A stretch of 64,000 nucleotides of DNA from Anaerolineales bacterium UBA6055 (GTDB taxonomy: Bacteria > Chloroflexota > Anaerolineae > Aggregatilineales > Phototrophicaceae): contig DIYL01000047.1 of NCBI GenBank assembly GCA_002428985.1, forward strand, positions 124,001-188,000, in the 5' to 3' direction. The position numbers and the translations under genes are program-made. The notes under the pieces were generated by a model. The model was not told where the DNA came from. It made no database searches and saw only the letters and a list, made by a program, of their open reading frames with translations. Below are positions 1 to 8,813 of the stretch, one piece after another (the first letter of the stretch is position 1; the number at the start of each line of letters is the position of its first letter).

Positions 1-891
1 AATTATGATATTGCACTCTGGACAGAAGCCGGCTATCCATCAGGTCCGCAAACCTACCAAGATTTGTTGGATGGAGGCAGGACAATCTTCGAATCAACGG
101 GTATTCCAGTCGGACTCGGGATTAGTCCCGAACTTGATAGTGAAATGGCGAATCGAGCCGTCATCTGGAGCTTTGGTGGCAGTGTTCAAGATGAGAATGA
201 AAATGTTGTGCTGAATAGCCCCGAGACAATCGCCGCTGTTGAATTTATGGCACAATTACAAAACGAAACCATGACTGATCGCGTCTTTGGCTGGACAGCC
301 GCCAGCAACAATCAAGCACTCATCGCCGGCGATGTCAACTATATCATCAACTCCAACTCCGCATATCGTAGTTTGCAAAAAATAGATAGGCCTGCCGCTG
401 ACAATATCGGATTCACCAGCGCGATTGAAGGACCAGCAGGTGCATTTGCATCATCACATGTCTGGCAAATTTATGTGATTCCGTCGTATGTACAAGGCGA
501 AGAACTTGAAGCCGCCAAACAATTCATTCTCGACCACACGGCTATCTATAGTGACGCGACCTATAACAGCGAACTCTATAACTTCCCGTGTTACCCGAGT
601 ACTGTTCCACAATTAGATGAGTGGCTCGAAGATGACCCATTTGAATCCACACCTGCCAACAAATTTGAGGTGCTTAAGTCCGTTAATGATTGGTCGGTAC
701 ACCTTGGCTATCCCGGTGTGAGTAACCCCGCCACTACCCAAGTGTTTAGCGAGAATATTATTACAGCAATGGTCGCACGTGTTGCCTTAGGCGAAATGAG
801 TGCCGAAGAATCCGTCGCCCTCGCCACAGAACGCGTCGAAGAAATCTTTGCAGAATGGCGCGCCAAAGGACTCGTGGGTGGTGCAGAGTAA
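1..891 (+). CDS. ABC transporter extracellular solute-binding protein, 5'-truncated
   Basis: The frame is open from base 1, so the N-terminus with signal peptide and lipobox lies outside the window; 296 residues are visible. The visible part resembles the C-terminal two thirds of family-1 (sugar-type) solute-binding proteins: the early YPSGPQTYQDLL segment, a GDVNYIINSNSAYRSL stretch like the binding-cleft region, and a C-terminal helix with EESVALATERVEEIFAEW, typical of the end of these proteins. Such proteins bind substrate outside the membrane and hand it to an ABC permease. No permease or ATPase follows; the next gene is convergent, so transporter partners would have to lie upstream. Substrate cannot be told. 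Family call fairly sure, specificity unknown. Confidence 0.8.
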   Translation, partial: NYDIALWTEAGYPSGPQTYQDLLDGGRTIFESTGIPVGLGISPELDSEMANRAVIWSFGGSVQDENENVVLNSPETIAAVEFMAQLQNETMTDRVFGWTAASNNQALIAGDVNYIINSNSAYRSLQKIDRPAADNIGFTSAIEGPAGAFASSHVWQIYVIPSYVQGEELEAAKQFILDHTAIYSDATYNSELYNFPCYPSTVPQLDEWLEDDPFESTPANKFEVLKSVNDWSVHLGYPGVSNPATTQVFSENIITAMVARVALGEMSAEESVALATERVEEIFAEWRAKGLVGGAE

Positions 892-895
892 GCAA

Positions 896-922
896 AAAGG
901 ACAGCTCATCGAACTGCCCTTT
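896..922. terminator. Hairpin between convergent genes
   Basis: AAAGG-A-CAG pairs with CTG-C-CCTTT around a 9-base loop, between the convergent solute-binding and oxidoreductase genes. There is no long T tract, so this is only a candidate transcription end. A similar GGACAG/CTGCCC hairpin occurs at 25419-25439. Confidence 0.35.
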
Positions 923-946
923 GCGAAATCAGGAAAGTAACACAAC

Positions 947-1894
947 TTACACATCTTCACCTATCTTGAGCAGAATCCGCCCTGATTTACCGCGTGACAT
1001 GGCATGGTCGAATGCATCTTTATAATCTGTCAGGTCAAATTGGCTATCGATGATCGATTTTAGCTTGCCCGTAGTCGCCCAATGCACTAATTCCGCCAGC
1101 ATTTTCGAATCGCCCTTATCGACATATAACCAACGGACAGCTTTTCTATAACGTAACATATCTAACAGTGAGTTGAACGGATTTGCCGGAATGAAATATC
1201 CATCGTCATCAAGCAAATGTCGAATTTGCTTAAACCGATAATTCGTTGTCAGATCAAGAACCATGGCATATTTGGCAGTGGTTTGGGTGATGTCTGTTGT
1301 CTTGTAGTCGATTAATGTATCTGCGCCAAGCTCTGTTAGTAGCTCATGATGTTTCGCACTGGCGACCGCTGTAATTTTTGCGCCAAGAATTGAGGCAATC
1401 TGTACCGCCATAACACCAACACCACCGGATGCACCTAATATCAATACAGAATCACCGTCTTGAATGTGGGCAATATCGCGTAAGGCAACCAATGCTGTCA
1501 TTGCGCTCATGGGTAGGGCGGCAGCATCTGTTACAGGTAAAGATGCGGGCAATGGTGCAAGATACTGCTCAGGAATTGCAATATATTCCGCGTGAGGCTT
1601 CCATCCTTTAACGAGATGAACATAACCGAGCACTTTATCGCCTGTGGTAAATACCTCGCCATCCGACTCAACAATGCCGGAAAATTCCAAGCCTGTTTTT
1701 ACATCGCCACGCGCCCCCATTAGTTTATTCAGAAATTGCATGGCCTTATCGGTGGCTAGGTCGATTTCATGCCCGTTAACTGTAGTGTACAGAATTTTTA
1801 CAAGCACTTCCCCAGCGCCGATCGGTGGGATAGGCAAATCATTTCGCAGTTGTGGTGAAGCATCATTCAAGACAATTCCTTGCATTTTTGTCAT
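947..1894 (-). CDS. Zinc-independent MDR oxidoreductase (quinone reductase-like)
   Basis: 315 residues, the normal length for the medium-chain dehydrogenase/reductase superfamily. The N-terminal GroES-like half has GLEFSGIV and GDKVLGYV motifs; the Rossmann half has the nucleotide-binding turn GASGGVG at residues 154-160 and the usual ALPMSAMTAL region. The Cys/His ligands of catalytic or structural zinc are absent, pointing to the NADPH-dependent quinone oxidoreductase branch. An AGGA ribosome site lies about 10 bases before the ATG at 1894. It is transcribed away from a MerR gene, and the intervening DNA holds a promoter with the 19-bp spacer typical of MerR activation, so the enzyme probably responds to an electrophile or redox stress. 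Substrate unknown. Confidence 0.85.
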   Translation of the reverse strand: MTKMQGIVLNDASPQLRNDLPIPPIGAGEVLVKILYTTVNGHEIDLATDKAMQFLNKLMGARGDVKTGLEFSGIVESDGEVFTTGDKVLGYVHLVKGWKPHAEYIAIPEQYLAPLPASLPVTDAAALPMSAMTALVALRDIAHIQDGDSVLILGASGGVGVMAVQIASILGAKITAVASAKHHELLTELGADTLIDYKTTDITQTTAKYAMVLDLTTNYRFKQIRHLLDDDGYFIPANPFNSLLDMLRYRKAVRWLYVDKGDSKMLAELVHWATTGKLKSIIDSQFDLTDYKDAFDHAMSRGKSGRILLKIGEDV

Positions 1895-1940
1895 CAGGTG
1901 AATCCTTTTCTAATTGACAGAGACTGACAGCAATGGAAAA

Positions 1941-1971
1941 ATCCTACATGTTCAAGTCAACTTTAAGTCAA
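1941..1971 (-). promoter_or_regulatory. MerR-type promoter with 19-bp spacer for the oxidoreductase
   Basis: On the minus strand TTGACT (1971-1966) and TAGGAT (1946-1941) are separated by exactly 19 bp. The spacer holds an imperfect dyad, TTCAAGT-CA-ACTTTAA on the plus strand (1951-1966). A 19-20 bp spacer with a central dyad is the known arrangement for MerR-family regulators, which untwist the DNA to activate. The expected start, near 1934, is about 40 bases ahead of the oxidoreductase ATG. The element also sits just upstream of the MerR gene start (1984), so binding could repress that gene. Confidence 0.7.
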
Positions 1972-1983
1972 CAGGGAGTTTTC

Positions 1984-2379
1984 ATGAAAATCGGAGAATT
2001 TGCAAAAGAGGTGGGTGTTGCACCGTCAACATTGCGCTACTACGAAGATATTGGATTACTTGCAGATGTGCCTCGCATTGATCAACGGCGCTGGTATCCC
2101 GCAAGCTATATTCCTATATTGCGCTTTATTCAATTAGCGAAACAAACCGGATTCACATTAGATGAAATCCGCGACATGCTTCAACTGTTTGATGGTAATA
2201 ATTTACCTGCTGATTCTGAGTGGCAACCCGTAGTTAAGCAAAAGCTACAGGAAATAGAAGCTGTTATTGTCCAATATCAGAAGATCAAGGCGACCTTGCA
2301 GGAGATGCTCGACTGTGATCTTGAGGGCTTCACACTTGATACGATCTGGGAAGATGAGTGTGAGTCGTTTGACATGTAA
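1984..2379 (+). CDS. MerR family transcriptional regulator
   Basis: 131 residues from the ATG at 1984. I chose this start because AGGGAG lies just upstream and the MerR domain begins at once (MKIGEFAKEVGVAPSTLRYY); an in-frame ATG at 1933 would add 17 unlikely residues. The N-terminal winged helix-turn-helix with RYYEDIGLL and a region rich in R and W (RIDQRRWYPASY) is standard. A dimerisation coiled coil follows and the C-terminus ends in a short tail with one Cys in DCDLEG and one in EDECES, so a thiol sensor is possible but unproven. It is divergent from the oxidoreductase, its likely target, through the promoter at 1941-1971. Confidence 0.88.
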   Translation: MKIGEFAKEVGVAPSTLRYYEDIGLLADVPRIDQRRWYPASYIPILRFIQLAKQTGFTLDEIRDMLQLFDGNNLPADSEWQPVVKQKLQEIEAVIVQYQKIKATLQEMLDCDLEGFTLDTIWEDECESFDM

Positions 2380-2413
2380 GGTGAAAATTTGCACTAAATC
2401 TTAGAGGAAACGC

Positions 2414-2436
2414 AGGGACAAGGCAACCCTGTCCCT
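2414..2436. terminator. GC-rich hairpin between convergent genes
   Basis: AGGGACA and TGTCCCT form a 7-bp perfect stem with extra GG/CC pairing inside, between the MerR gene (plus) and the subtilase gene (minus). No T tract follows on either strand, so termination is inferred only from position. Confidence 0.4.
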
Positions 2437-2460
2437 TACGGAGTAATTACATATATCGGA

Positions 2461-3651
2461 TTAGCTACCCGGTACGACTGCGCATTGACCTTCCATCATG
2501 CAAGACCATGTCATATCGCCACCATCGAGTTGCAATTCCATGCCCATACCTTCAAGGACAGCTGCCATTGCGGAAACGTATGGTGCGGAGAAGCTGGTAC
2601 CGTTGAGTTTCTTATAGGTGTCGTTAAGGTAGATAGTGTGAATGTCACGACCAGGTCCCCAAATATCGCCACCCTTGTTGCTGAAGCTACTACGTGAACC
2701 ATCGGAGTCAATCGCGCCGACTGCAACAACATTGTCGTAACGTGCTGGGTAACCAGGGAGTGTACCACCACTGTTACCTGCGGATGCAATTACAGTGACA
2801 CCTTGGCTGACTGCATAATCAACTGCATCTTTTTCGGCTTGTGAACCGACAAAGCTACCGAGTGACAAGTTAATGATGTCTGCACCGTTGTCAGCTGCGT
2901 AGACGATACCTTTAGCAACGTCTGCCATTGAACCACTACCGTTTGGTCCAAGAACGCGGACTGGCAAAATACTTGCGTTCGGTGCGAAACCTGCGATACC
3001 AATGCCGTTATCGATATTCGCAGCGATGATACCTGCAACGGAACACCCGTGGCCGAATACATCATCTGGATCGTCATCGTTATCAACGAAGTCATATCCG
3101 TTGTCTAAGACGCGACCTTCAAGGTCTTCGTGGTTCATGCAGACACCGGTATCAATCACAGCAACAGTGATGGGTTCAAGGTCGCCCATTTCTGCCCAAG
3201 CAGTTTCTGCTTCAATATGCGGGAGTGCCCATTGGATGCCATAGTCAGGGTCATTCGGTGGAATATCAAAGTTGACGTTGACGACATAATCTTGCTCGAT
3301 TAATTCAACATCACTGTCGAAGGAGAAGTTCGCGCCGAAGTAATCAGGCGTATCCACAACCAAAATATCAAGCACATCAATGCGTTCAACGATAACACCA
3401 TTAAAACGGCTGATATATTCTAATTTTTCTTCTTCAGGTGTACCGGGGTCAAAGTGGATTACCCAGTATTCAGTTGGGGTGACATTACTCGCAAGTTGGA
3501 CGCGCATGGTGTCTTGTTCACTAGATTCCCCAACAGCAATCGGTTCATCATCAATACCACCACCCGCAGGAAATTCGCTAGCGACAGCAGGTAATAATGC
3601 AATTGCAAATAGGCTTACAATAAAGAGTGCAACTAATTTGTAGGATTTCAT
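2461..3651 (-). CDS. Secreted S8 family subtilisin-like serine protease
   Basis: 396 residues from the ATG at 3651, which is preceded by AGGGA and opens a clean signal peptide (MKSYKLVALFIVSLFAIALL...AVAS). The frame stays open upstream, but those residues lack a leader. An I9-like propeptide follows (about residues 60-125, with YWVIHFDPG and EKLEYISRF), then the subtilase domain with the full triad: D167 in AVIDTG, H201 in GHGCSVAG and S353 in GTSFSAP, plus the oxyanion region ASAGNSGG. The C-terminus is short, ending with two Cys (CMMEGQC) and no anchor, so the mature enzyme is probably released. Divergent from the small membrane protein at 3857. Confidence 0.92.
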   Translation of the reverse strand: MKSYKLVALFIVSLFAIALLPAVASEFPAGGGIDDEPIAVGESSEQDTMRVQLASNVTPTEYWVIHFDPGTPEEEKLEYISRFNGVIVERIDVLDILVVDTPDYFGANFSFDSDVELIEQDYVVNVNFDIPPNDPDYGIQWALPHIEAETAWAEMGDLEPITVAVIDTGVCMNHEDLEGRVLDNGYDFVDNDDDPDDVFGHGCSVAGIIAANIDNGIGIAGFAPNASILPVRVLGPNGSGSMADVAKGIVYAADNGADIINLSLGSFVGSQAEKDAVDYAVSQGVTVIASAGNSGGTLPGYPARYDNVVAVGAIDSDGSRSSFSNKGGDIWGPGRDIHTIYLNDTYKKLNGTSFSAPYVSAMAAVLEGMGMELQLDGGDMTWSCMMEGQCAVVPGS

Positions 3652-3856
3652 AGGTAGTCCCTTACAACTATGAACGGGAATTCGTTTTGCTTCGATTGAT
3701 ACTATTATATAGGAATTTACGGAAAAACCGAAATTTGGTTGTACCAATTCTAATGATTTAAGCATGTCGGGGGGTAAGCGTATGGTCACAACACATTGAC
3801 GGTACGCTAAAATAGCGTCTATGCTAGAAGTAGATAAGCAACGAAAGGTACATGTT

Positions 3857-4273
3857 ATGTCAATCGCAAAAAAGAAAAAACGAAACATCTATCGTGAATT
3901 GATCATCGGCTCTGGGGTATTTGCATTGGTTTTCCCGATGATGTTGACAGCGATTACCTTCTCTTTGCTGGGTGTTTTTACGGGATTAACATTATTACTG
4001 GGGACAACTGGCGGCGCGACAACATCTGCTATGATAATTATTGCCGTCTACGGCGCATCTTTAGCAATCTTCGGGTCTGCGATGGTGCTATTTTTCAAAC
4101 GTTTCCGACTCCTCCTTGACCGCCAACAAGCGATCCAAGCAGAGCACATGCGTGTCGTAAACTTGCTTGATACCACAGCTGCAGAGCAGCGACTCGCCGA
4201 TTATGATCGTTCAACTTCTGTCGATTACACAGATGAACTCGAACCTTTGGAGCAACAAGACCGTTATAGCTAA
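3857..4273 (+). CDS. Small two-helix membrane protein, unknown function
   Basis: 138 residues from the ATG at 3857, chosen because AAAGG lies 8 bases ahead and the protein then starts with a basic stretch (MSIAKKKKRN). An in-frame ATG at 3821 has no such site. Two hydrophobic segments follow: one around ELIIGSGVFALVFPMMLTAI to FTGLTLLL, and one around TTSAMIIIAVYGASLAIFGSAMVLFF. A short positively charged loop comes next, then a polar C-terminal tail (LLDTTAAEQRLADYDR...) that is probably cytoplasmic. No recognised domain. It lies 42 bp before the first sulfotransferase-like gene in the same direction and may share its transcript. Confidence 0.6.
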   Translation: MSIAKKKKRNIYRELIIGSGVFALVFPMMLTAITFSLLGVFTGLTLLLGTTGGATTSAMIIIAVYGASLAIFGSAMVLFFKRFRLLLDRQQAIQAEHMRVVNLLDTTAAEQRLADYDRSTSVDYTDELEPLEQQDRYS

Positions 4274-4315
4274 TCGACATTTTTTCAGTATTATTGTATT
4301 CATAGAAAGACTTTT

Positions 4316-5425
4316 ATGGCACAAATACTAAAGATTATTGACCACGAAGAACGATTCGGCCCAGCTAGCCTAATGCATTTTACGGTTGAAGCTGGCGAAC
4401 AAATTAACGCGAAGATTGTGCTTGAACACAAGCACATCTCACTATATTGTATTGATCACGCAGCGCAACGACTCATCTTTACAGATTTACCACCTGATAT
4501 TGATCTGACCAATGTACCTTTTGTGTATAACGCGCAAATGGAAAATGCCACACGTTTTATCGCAGTCTCATATGATGAGTTAACGGAGCTCACCTCTTCT
4601 CTGACGTTACCGGAAAACATTCTCTTGGTTTATTCGACAGGGCGAGCTGGTTCGACTTTGATGAGCCAAATACTGAACGAAATTGATAATGTTGTCAGTT
4701 TCTCAGAGCCCGATGTATTCCTCAATTTAGTGCCTATCATTTATCATGCTGATAATCGACACGACTACAACTACTTAGTTGAGCATTGTTTCAAATTATT
4801 TATGCATCAATATGCGGACAAAACTGTTGCAATTAAATTTCGTGGAGAATGTATAGACATCGCGGATGTTATTCGTCAGGTTTTGCCATCTGCTAAAAAT
4901 CTATATCTCTATCGTCACACAATTGAGTGGGCATCATCATGGTGGCGTGTATTTAGTGGGTTTGGTGGAACCGGTACACGATCATTTGAACAAGCATCAG
5001 CATATGGCATAAACTTCACTGGACGCATATCGACTCTAAAACATGTTATAGGAGATAATACAGACGATGTAAGTTTTGTATCATTCATCACCAGTCTATA
5101 TTTGTTCTATCTTGAAGGATACTTTCGTGCACATGAGCAAGGTGTTCCATTTATGGCAATGCGCTATCAAGATCTGAATAACCATCGTGAGATAATGTTA
5201 ACAAAACTATTTGATTATGTTGGGTTGCCACAAACACAACTGGCATCGGCTCTAAATGGGTTTGAACGCGATTCGCAGGCTGGTACTGCCCTTGAACGCA
5301 AAAATGATAAGGGTAACACCGAACGTCTAAACGACGAATCGGTTAAAATCATCACAGATATTCTTAGCAACCATCCACTTAAGCTGACACCAGAGATAAT
5401 TCTACCGAGTACTATTCATCCATAA
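4316..5425 (+). CDS. Sulfotransferase-like P-loop protein, copy 1 of 3
   Basis: 369 residues, no signal peptide. The first 100 residues form a conserved N-terminal module of unknown identity (starting MAQILKIIDHEERFGPA). A sulfotransferase-type 5'-phosphosulfate loop follows, STGRAGSTLMSQIL at about 107-120, then SEPDVFLNL, AIKFRGECI and a candidate 3'-phosphate segment YLYRHTIEWASSW with the expected Arg and Ser. The C-terminal third has a strongly conserved DSQAGT.LER motif shared by all three copies. Members of this fold move sulfonate from PAPS to hydroxyl groups; acceptor unknown. First of three tandem paralogues. Its start context (AGACTTTT before ATGGCACAAAT) is repeated before copy 2, which supports duplication. 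Confidence 0.72.
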   Translation: MAQILKIIDHEERFGPASLMHFTVEAGEQINAKIVLEHKHISLYCIDHAAQRLIFTDLPPDIDLTNVPFVYNAQMENATRFIAVSYDELTELTSSLTLPENILLVYSTGRAGSTLMSQILNEIDNVVSFSEPDVFLNLVPIIYHADNRHDYNYLVEHCFKLFMHQYADKTVAIKFRGECIDIADVIRQVLPSAKNLYLYRHTIEWASSWWRVFSGFGGTGTRSFEQASAYGINFTGRISTLKHVIGDNTDDVSFVSFITSLYLFYLEGYFRAHEQGVPFMAMRYQDLNNHREIMLTKLFDYVGLPQTQLASALNGFERDSQAGTALERKNDKGNTERLNDESVKIITDILSNHPLKLTPEIILPSTIHP

Positions 5426-5448
5426 AGTGTCTTCAGGAGACTTTTATA

Positions 5449-6555
5449 ATGGCACAAATCCTAAATATTCTTGAACGTGTTGATCAATTTGGGCCAGCAA
5501 ACCTCAACCATTTTAAACTAGAAGCAGGTGAGCAAATTGATCTGAAAATTGTATTAGAAAACGAGCATATCTCACTTTACTGCATTGACCACTCCGCACA
5601 ACGGCTTATTTTTACAGACTTACCTGCGGATGTTGATCTAACGACTGTGCCCTTTGTATATGCTGCACAAAAGGAAAAGGCGACTCGGTTAATCGCATTA
5701 TCTTATGAGGAAGTCTTCGCGCTTACTCAAGATATCCATTTACCAGAACAGATCATCCTGATTTACTCAACTGGACGCGCAGGGTCGACTTTGATGAGCC
5801 AGATTTTGAGTGAAGTTGATAATGTCGTGAGTCATTCAGAACCGGATGTATTCCTCAATCTTGTGCCTATCATTTATCATACCGAGGAACGCACGGCACA
5901 TAATTCGCTTGTAGAAGCATGTTTTAAGCTGTGGGGATACCATCACCGTGACAAAACACTCGCTATCAAATTCCGTGGAGAATGTATCGACAGTGCTGAT
6001 GTCTTCCAGCAAGTGCTACCACAAGCAAAAAATCTATATCTATATCGGCAGACAATTCAATGGGCATCATCTTGGAAGCGTATCTGGAGTAATTTTGGTG
6101 TCGATCAAGCTCTCCCTGTCGATCAAGCCACCTTTTATGGTGATCTCTTTAATGGACGTAACACAACGTTGGAATGGGTTGCTAACGGCGCCAAGATGGT
6201 GACAATTCCCGAAATGTTGATGAGCTTGTGGTTATTCTATCTGGAGGCGTATTATCGGATGGTAGATCTGGATATACCATTCATGGCAGTGCGCTATCAA
6301 GACCTCAACCAGCATCGGGATGTCATGTTGACCAAAGTTTTTGAATATGTCGGGCTACCATTATCCGAATTAGAATCGGCGTTACAAGGATTTGATCGTG
6401 ATTCACAGGCTGGTACACTGCTTGAACGTAAAGATGACAGGGGTAATACGGAAACAGTCTTGGATGAAGAGGTTGAATCAATTAAAGCGATTCTAGCACG
6501 TCATTCACTACAACTCACACCCGACACGATTCTACCCAATACAGTAAATCCATAA
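5449..6555 (+). CDS. Sulfotransferase-like P-loop protein, copy 2 of 3
   Basis: 368 residues, colinear with its neighbours over the whole length. AGGAG precedes the ATG. The phosphosulfate-binding loop STGRAGSTLMSQIL is intact near residue 107, followed by SEPDVFLNL, AIKFRGECI, YLYRQTIQWASSW and the C-terminal DSQAGTLLER motif. Only 23 bp separate it from copy 1 and 16 bp from copy 3, so the three should be one transcript. It is closest to copy 1: both share ISLYCIDH in the N-terminal module and LVPIIYH after the P-loop. The His found in copy 1 after YLYR is Gln here, so the acceptor-side residues vary between copies. Confidence 0.72.
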   Translation: MAQILNILERVDQFGPANLNHFKLEAGEQIDLKIVLENEHISLYCIDHSAQRLIFTDLPADVDLTTVPFVYAAQKEKATRLIALSYEEVFALTQDIHLPEQIILIYSTGRAGSTLMSQILSEVDNVVSHSEPDVFLNLVPIIYHTEERTAHNSLVEACFKLWGYHHRDKTLAIKFRGECIDSADVFQQVLPQAKNLYLYRQTIQWASSWKRIWSNFGVDQALPVDQATFYGDLFNGRNTTLEWVANGAKMVTIPEMLMSLWLFYLEAYYRMVDLDIPFMAVRYQDLNQHRDVMLTKVFEYVGLPLSELESALQGFDRDSQAGTLLERKDDRGNTETVLDEEVESIKAILARHSLQLTPDTILPNTVNP

Positions 6556-6571
6556 CAACGCGGGGTATGAC

Positions 6572-7681
6572 ATGGCACAAATCTTAGAAATTCTGGAGCG
6601 TGATGAAGAACTCGGCCCATCGCGGATGGCACACTTTAAACTACGTGATGGCGATACAATTCCATCAGAGGTCGTGATACAACACGATAACATCACACCC
6701 TATTTTATTGATGCTGAGTCGCGGCGGTTAATTTTTGCGGATGTCCCCGCAGAGATTGACCTGACAACTGCACCATTTGTTTATGTGGTGCAACGTGAAC
6801 ATGCGACCCGCTTAATTGCTGTGCCATTTGAAGATCTCGCTGACCTCGCTCAACAAGTTGATGCACCAAAAGCATTGATTCTGATTTATTCAACCGGACG
6901 CGCAGGATCGACCCTGATGAATCAGATATTGAATCAAGTAGATGGGGTAAGTAGTTTTTCCGAGCCGGATTTCTTCCTTAATCTTATCCCGATGGTGTAT
7001 CATGCAGACGACCGTGAGACATATGTTGAGTTACTCACACAGTGTGTGAAATTATTTGCGTACCCCTACGCTGATCAAACTATTGCTATCAAGTTCCGTG
7101 CCGAGTGTATTGATATTGCGGATGTATTGCAGCAGGCATTCCCGTATGCCCAAAATATATTTATGTATCGTGATGCAATCCAATGGGCATCATCGTGGTA
7201 TCGGATTATTGTCAAGCGCGGTAAATTGACCTCAAGAACTGTTGAACAAGCCCGTACCGGAACAACTTTATTTACAGGACGGAGCGATCATTTTGAGCAG
7301 TTCATCCCTCAAGATGCGACCACTATAGATTTTGCGATTGGCACGATGGGGCGTTATATCTTCTATATTGAGGCGTATTTTCGGGCGATTGATCAAGGAT
7401 TGTCATTTTTTGCATTACGCTATCAAGATTTAAATACCCAGCGTGAAACGATGTTACGCAAGTTGTTTGATTACCTCGATTTACCCGATGAACAACTCAT
7501 AGCAGCGCTGGCTGGATTCGACAAAGACTCACAAGCGGGGACAGTCCTCGAACGCGCTGGTGATAAAGGGAATCAACAACAACTGCCGGATGACCAAGTC
7601 GCGCATATTCGAGAATTACTAGAAGGGCATCCACTCAAGCTTACGCCAGATAGCATTTTGCCTGCTACCATATTTCCATAA
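6572..7681 (+). CDS. Sulfotransferase-like P-loop protein, copy 3 of 3
   Basis: 369 residues, the most diverged of the three copies. The P-loop reads STGRAGSTLMNQIL, followed by SEPDFFLNL, AIKFRAECI, MYRDAIQWASSW and DSQAGTVLER, so the nucleotide-binding parts are kept while the N-terminal module has changed (ITPYFIDAESRRLIF in place of ISLYCIDHSAQRLIF). GGGG precedes the ATG. Maintenance of the catalytic motifs in all three copies argues against a decaying duplication and for different acceptors. No sulfate-activation genes (PAPS synthesis) lie in the window, so the donor supply would come from elsewhere. Confidence 0.72.
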   Translation: MAQILEILERDEELGPSRMAHFKLRDGDTIPSEVVIQHDNITPYFIDAESRRLIFADVPAEIDLTTAPFVYVVQREHATRLIAVPFEDLADLAQQVDAPKALILIYSTGRAGSTLMNQILNQVDGVSSFSEPDFFLNLIPMVYHADDRETYVELLTQCVKLFAYPYADQTIAIKFRAECIDIADVLQQAFPYAQNIFMYRDAIQWASSWYRIIVKRGKLTSRTVEQARTGTTLFTGRSDHFEQFIPQDATTIDFAIGTMGRYIFYIEAYFRAIDQGLSFFALRYQDLNTQRETMLRKLFDYLDLPDEQLIAALAGFDKDSQAGTVLERAGDKGNQQQLPDDQVAHIRELLEGHPLKLTPDSILPATIFP

Positions 7682-7779
7682 TCCCGACTTTACACTCTAT
7701 TTACATATTATTCAGAAATCCCTTATATGCGTCCTCTATCATGCGTGCGTATTGATTTAAAAACTAAGAGGGATTGTCC

Positions 7780-8700
7780 ATGACAAACAAAAGTAGCACA
7801 GGTGTATCATACGGGGTGGTTGCCATCCTCGTGATTATCGCATTTGCAGTGGGAGCTGGTGTTGGTGTCGGCGGATTTATTTTCGCGACCGGTGGTGATG
7901 GAACGGCTAGCCGCAGTGTGCAAGATGCGATTGCCGAAATTGAAGCTGATAATGATGCCCAAGTAGCAGAAGACACCGATGAAACAGCAAGTGAAGATGA
8001 AGACATGGCTGATGCTGAAGATGTAACCAGTGAAGATGCTGATGCTCAAGCTGCTGATGAGAGCGAAGAAACAGCCGGCGAAGATGAAGCTACTGAAGCT
8101 GAGGACACCGAAGACATGGCGAGTGACGAATCCATGACATCCGAAGCAGTTGAATTTAGCATCGTGACCGACGAATCGACTGCAACATTCACCTTGGAAG
8201 AAGACCTGCGTGGCGAACGTGTGACTGTAGTCGGTACAACACCTGATGTTGGTGGAACAATCACCGTTGACCTTGATAATCCGAGTGCATCCAGCGTTGG
8301 TACAATTGCTGTCAACGCACGAACAATCGCTACCGATAATGACTTCCGTGATCGTGCAATTCGTAGCCGGATTCTAAAATCTGCTGAAGATCAATTTGAG
8401 TTTATCATCTTTGAACCAACAAGCCTCAGTAACTTTTCTGCAGAATCTGTCAGTGTCGGTGATACATTGACCTTTGACATCACCGGAAATCTGACAATTA
8501 CGGGTGTGACGCTAGAAGTAGTCTTTAATACATCCGTTACCGTCGATAGTGAAACGCAATTGACAGGTACAGCAACATCGAATGTACTTTATGCCGACTA
8601 TGGTCTGGTTATTCCTGATGTACCGGGTGTTGCCAATATCACCGACGATGTTGACCTCGCCATTAACTTTGTTGCGTCTGCGGGAGCAAGCGAATCTTAA
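7780..8700 (+). CDS. Membrane-anchored YceI family protein
   Basis: 306 residues from the ATG at 7780, 7 bases after AGAGGG; an in-frame TTG at 7774 is less likely. An N-terminal transmembrane anchor (GVVAILVIIAFAVGAGVGVGGFIF) is followed by a very acidic, Glu/Asp/Ala-rich spacer of about 75 residues, then a YceI-like beta-barrel domain (about 125-300) with the typical opening FSIVTDESTATFTLEE, a GTIAVNARTIATDN strand and a LTFDITGNLTITGVT segment. YceI-family proteins bind isoprenoid or other lipids in a barrel outside the membrane. The acidic spacer probably holds the barrel away from the membrane. Ligand unknown. Confidence 0.8.
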   Translation: MTNKSSTGVSYGVVAILVIIAFAVGAGVGVGGFIFATGGDGTASRSVQDAIAEIEADNDAQVAEDTDETASEDEDMADAEDVTSEDADAQAADESEETAGEDEATEAEDTEDMASDESMTSEAVEFSIVTDESTATFTLEEDLRGERVTVVGTTPDVGGTITVDLDNPSASSVGTIAVNARTIATDNDFRDRAIRSRILKSAEDQFEFIIFEPTSLSNFSAESVSVGDTLTFDITGNLTITGVTLEVVFNTSVTVDSETQLTGTATSNVLYADYGLVIPDVPGVANITDDVDLAINFVASAGASES

Positions 8701-8726
8701 ATTCATTGTCAGGATGAATTAACACA

Positions 8727-8748
8727 GGGGGCACAATTGCGTGCCTCC
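8727..8748. terminator. Hairpin between convergent genes
   Basis: GGGGGCAC and GTGCCTCC form an 8-bp stem (one G-U pair) with a 6-base loop between the YceI gene and the minus-strand GTPase gene. No T tract; inferred from position. Confidence 0.4.
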
Positions 8749-8813
8749 GAACACATGTTATCCACCGTATTTTAAGTTTCTAGAGATATGATTGAATCTA
8801 AAAATAATGAGGC

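Noticed and set aside
3652..3888. Upstream extension of the subtilase frame to 3888
   Set aside because: It would put 79 residues before a proper signal peptide and overlap the divergent gene.
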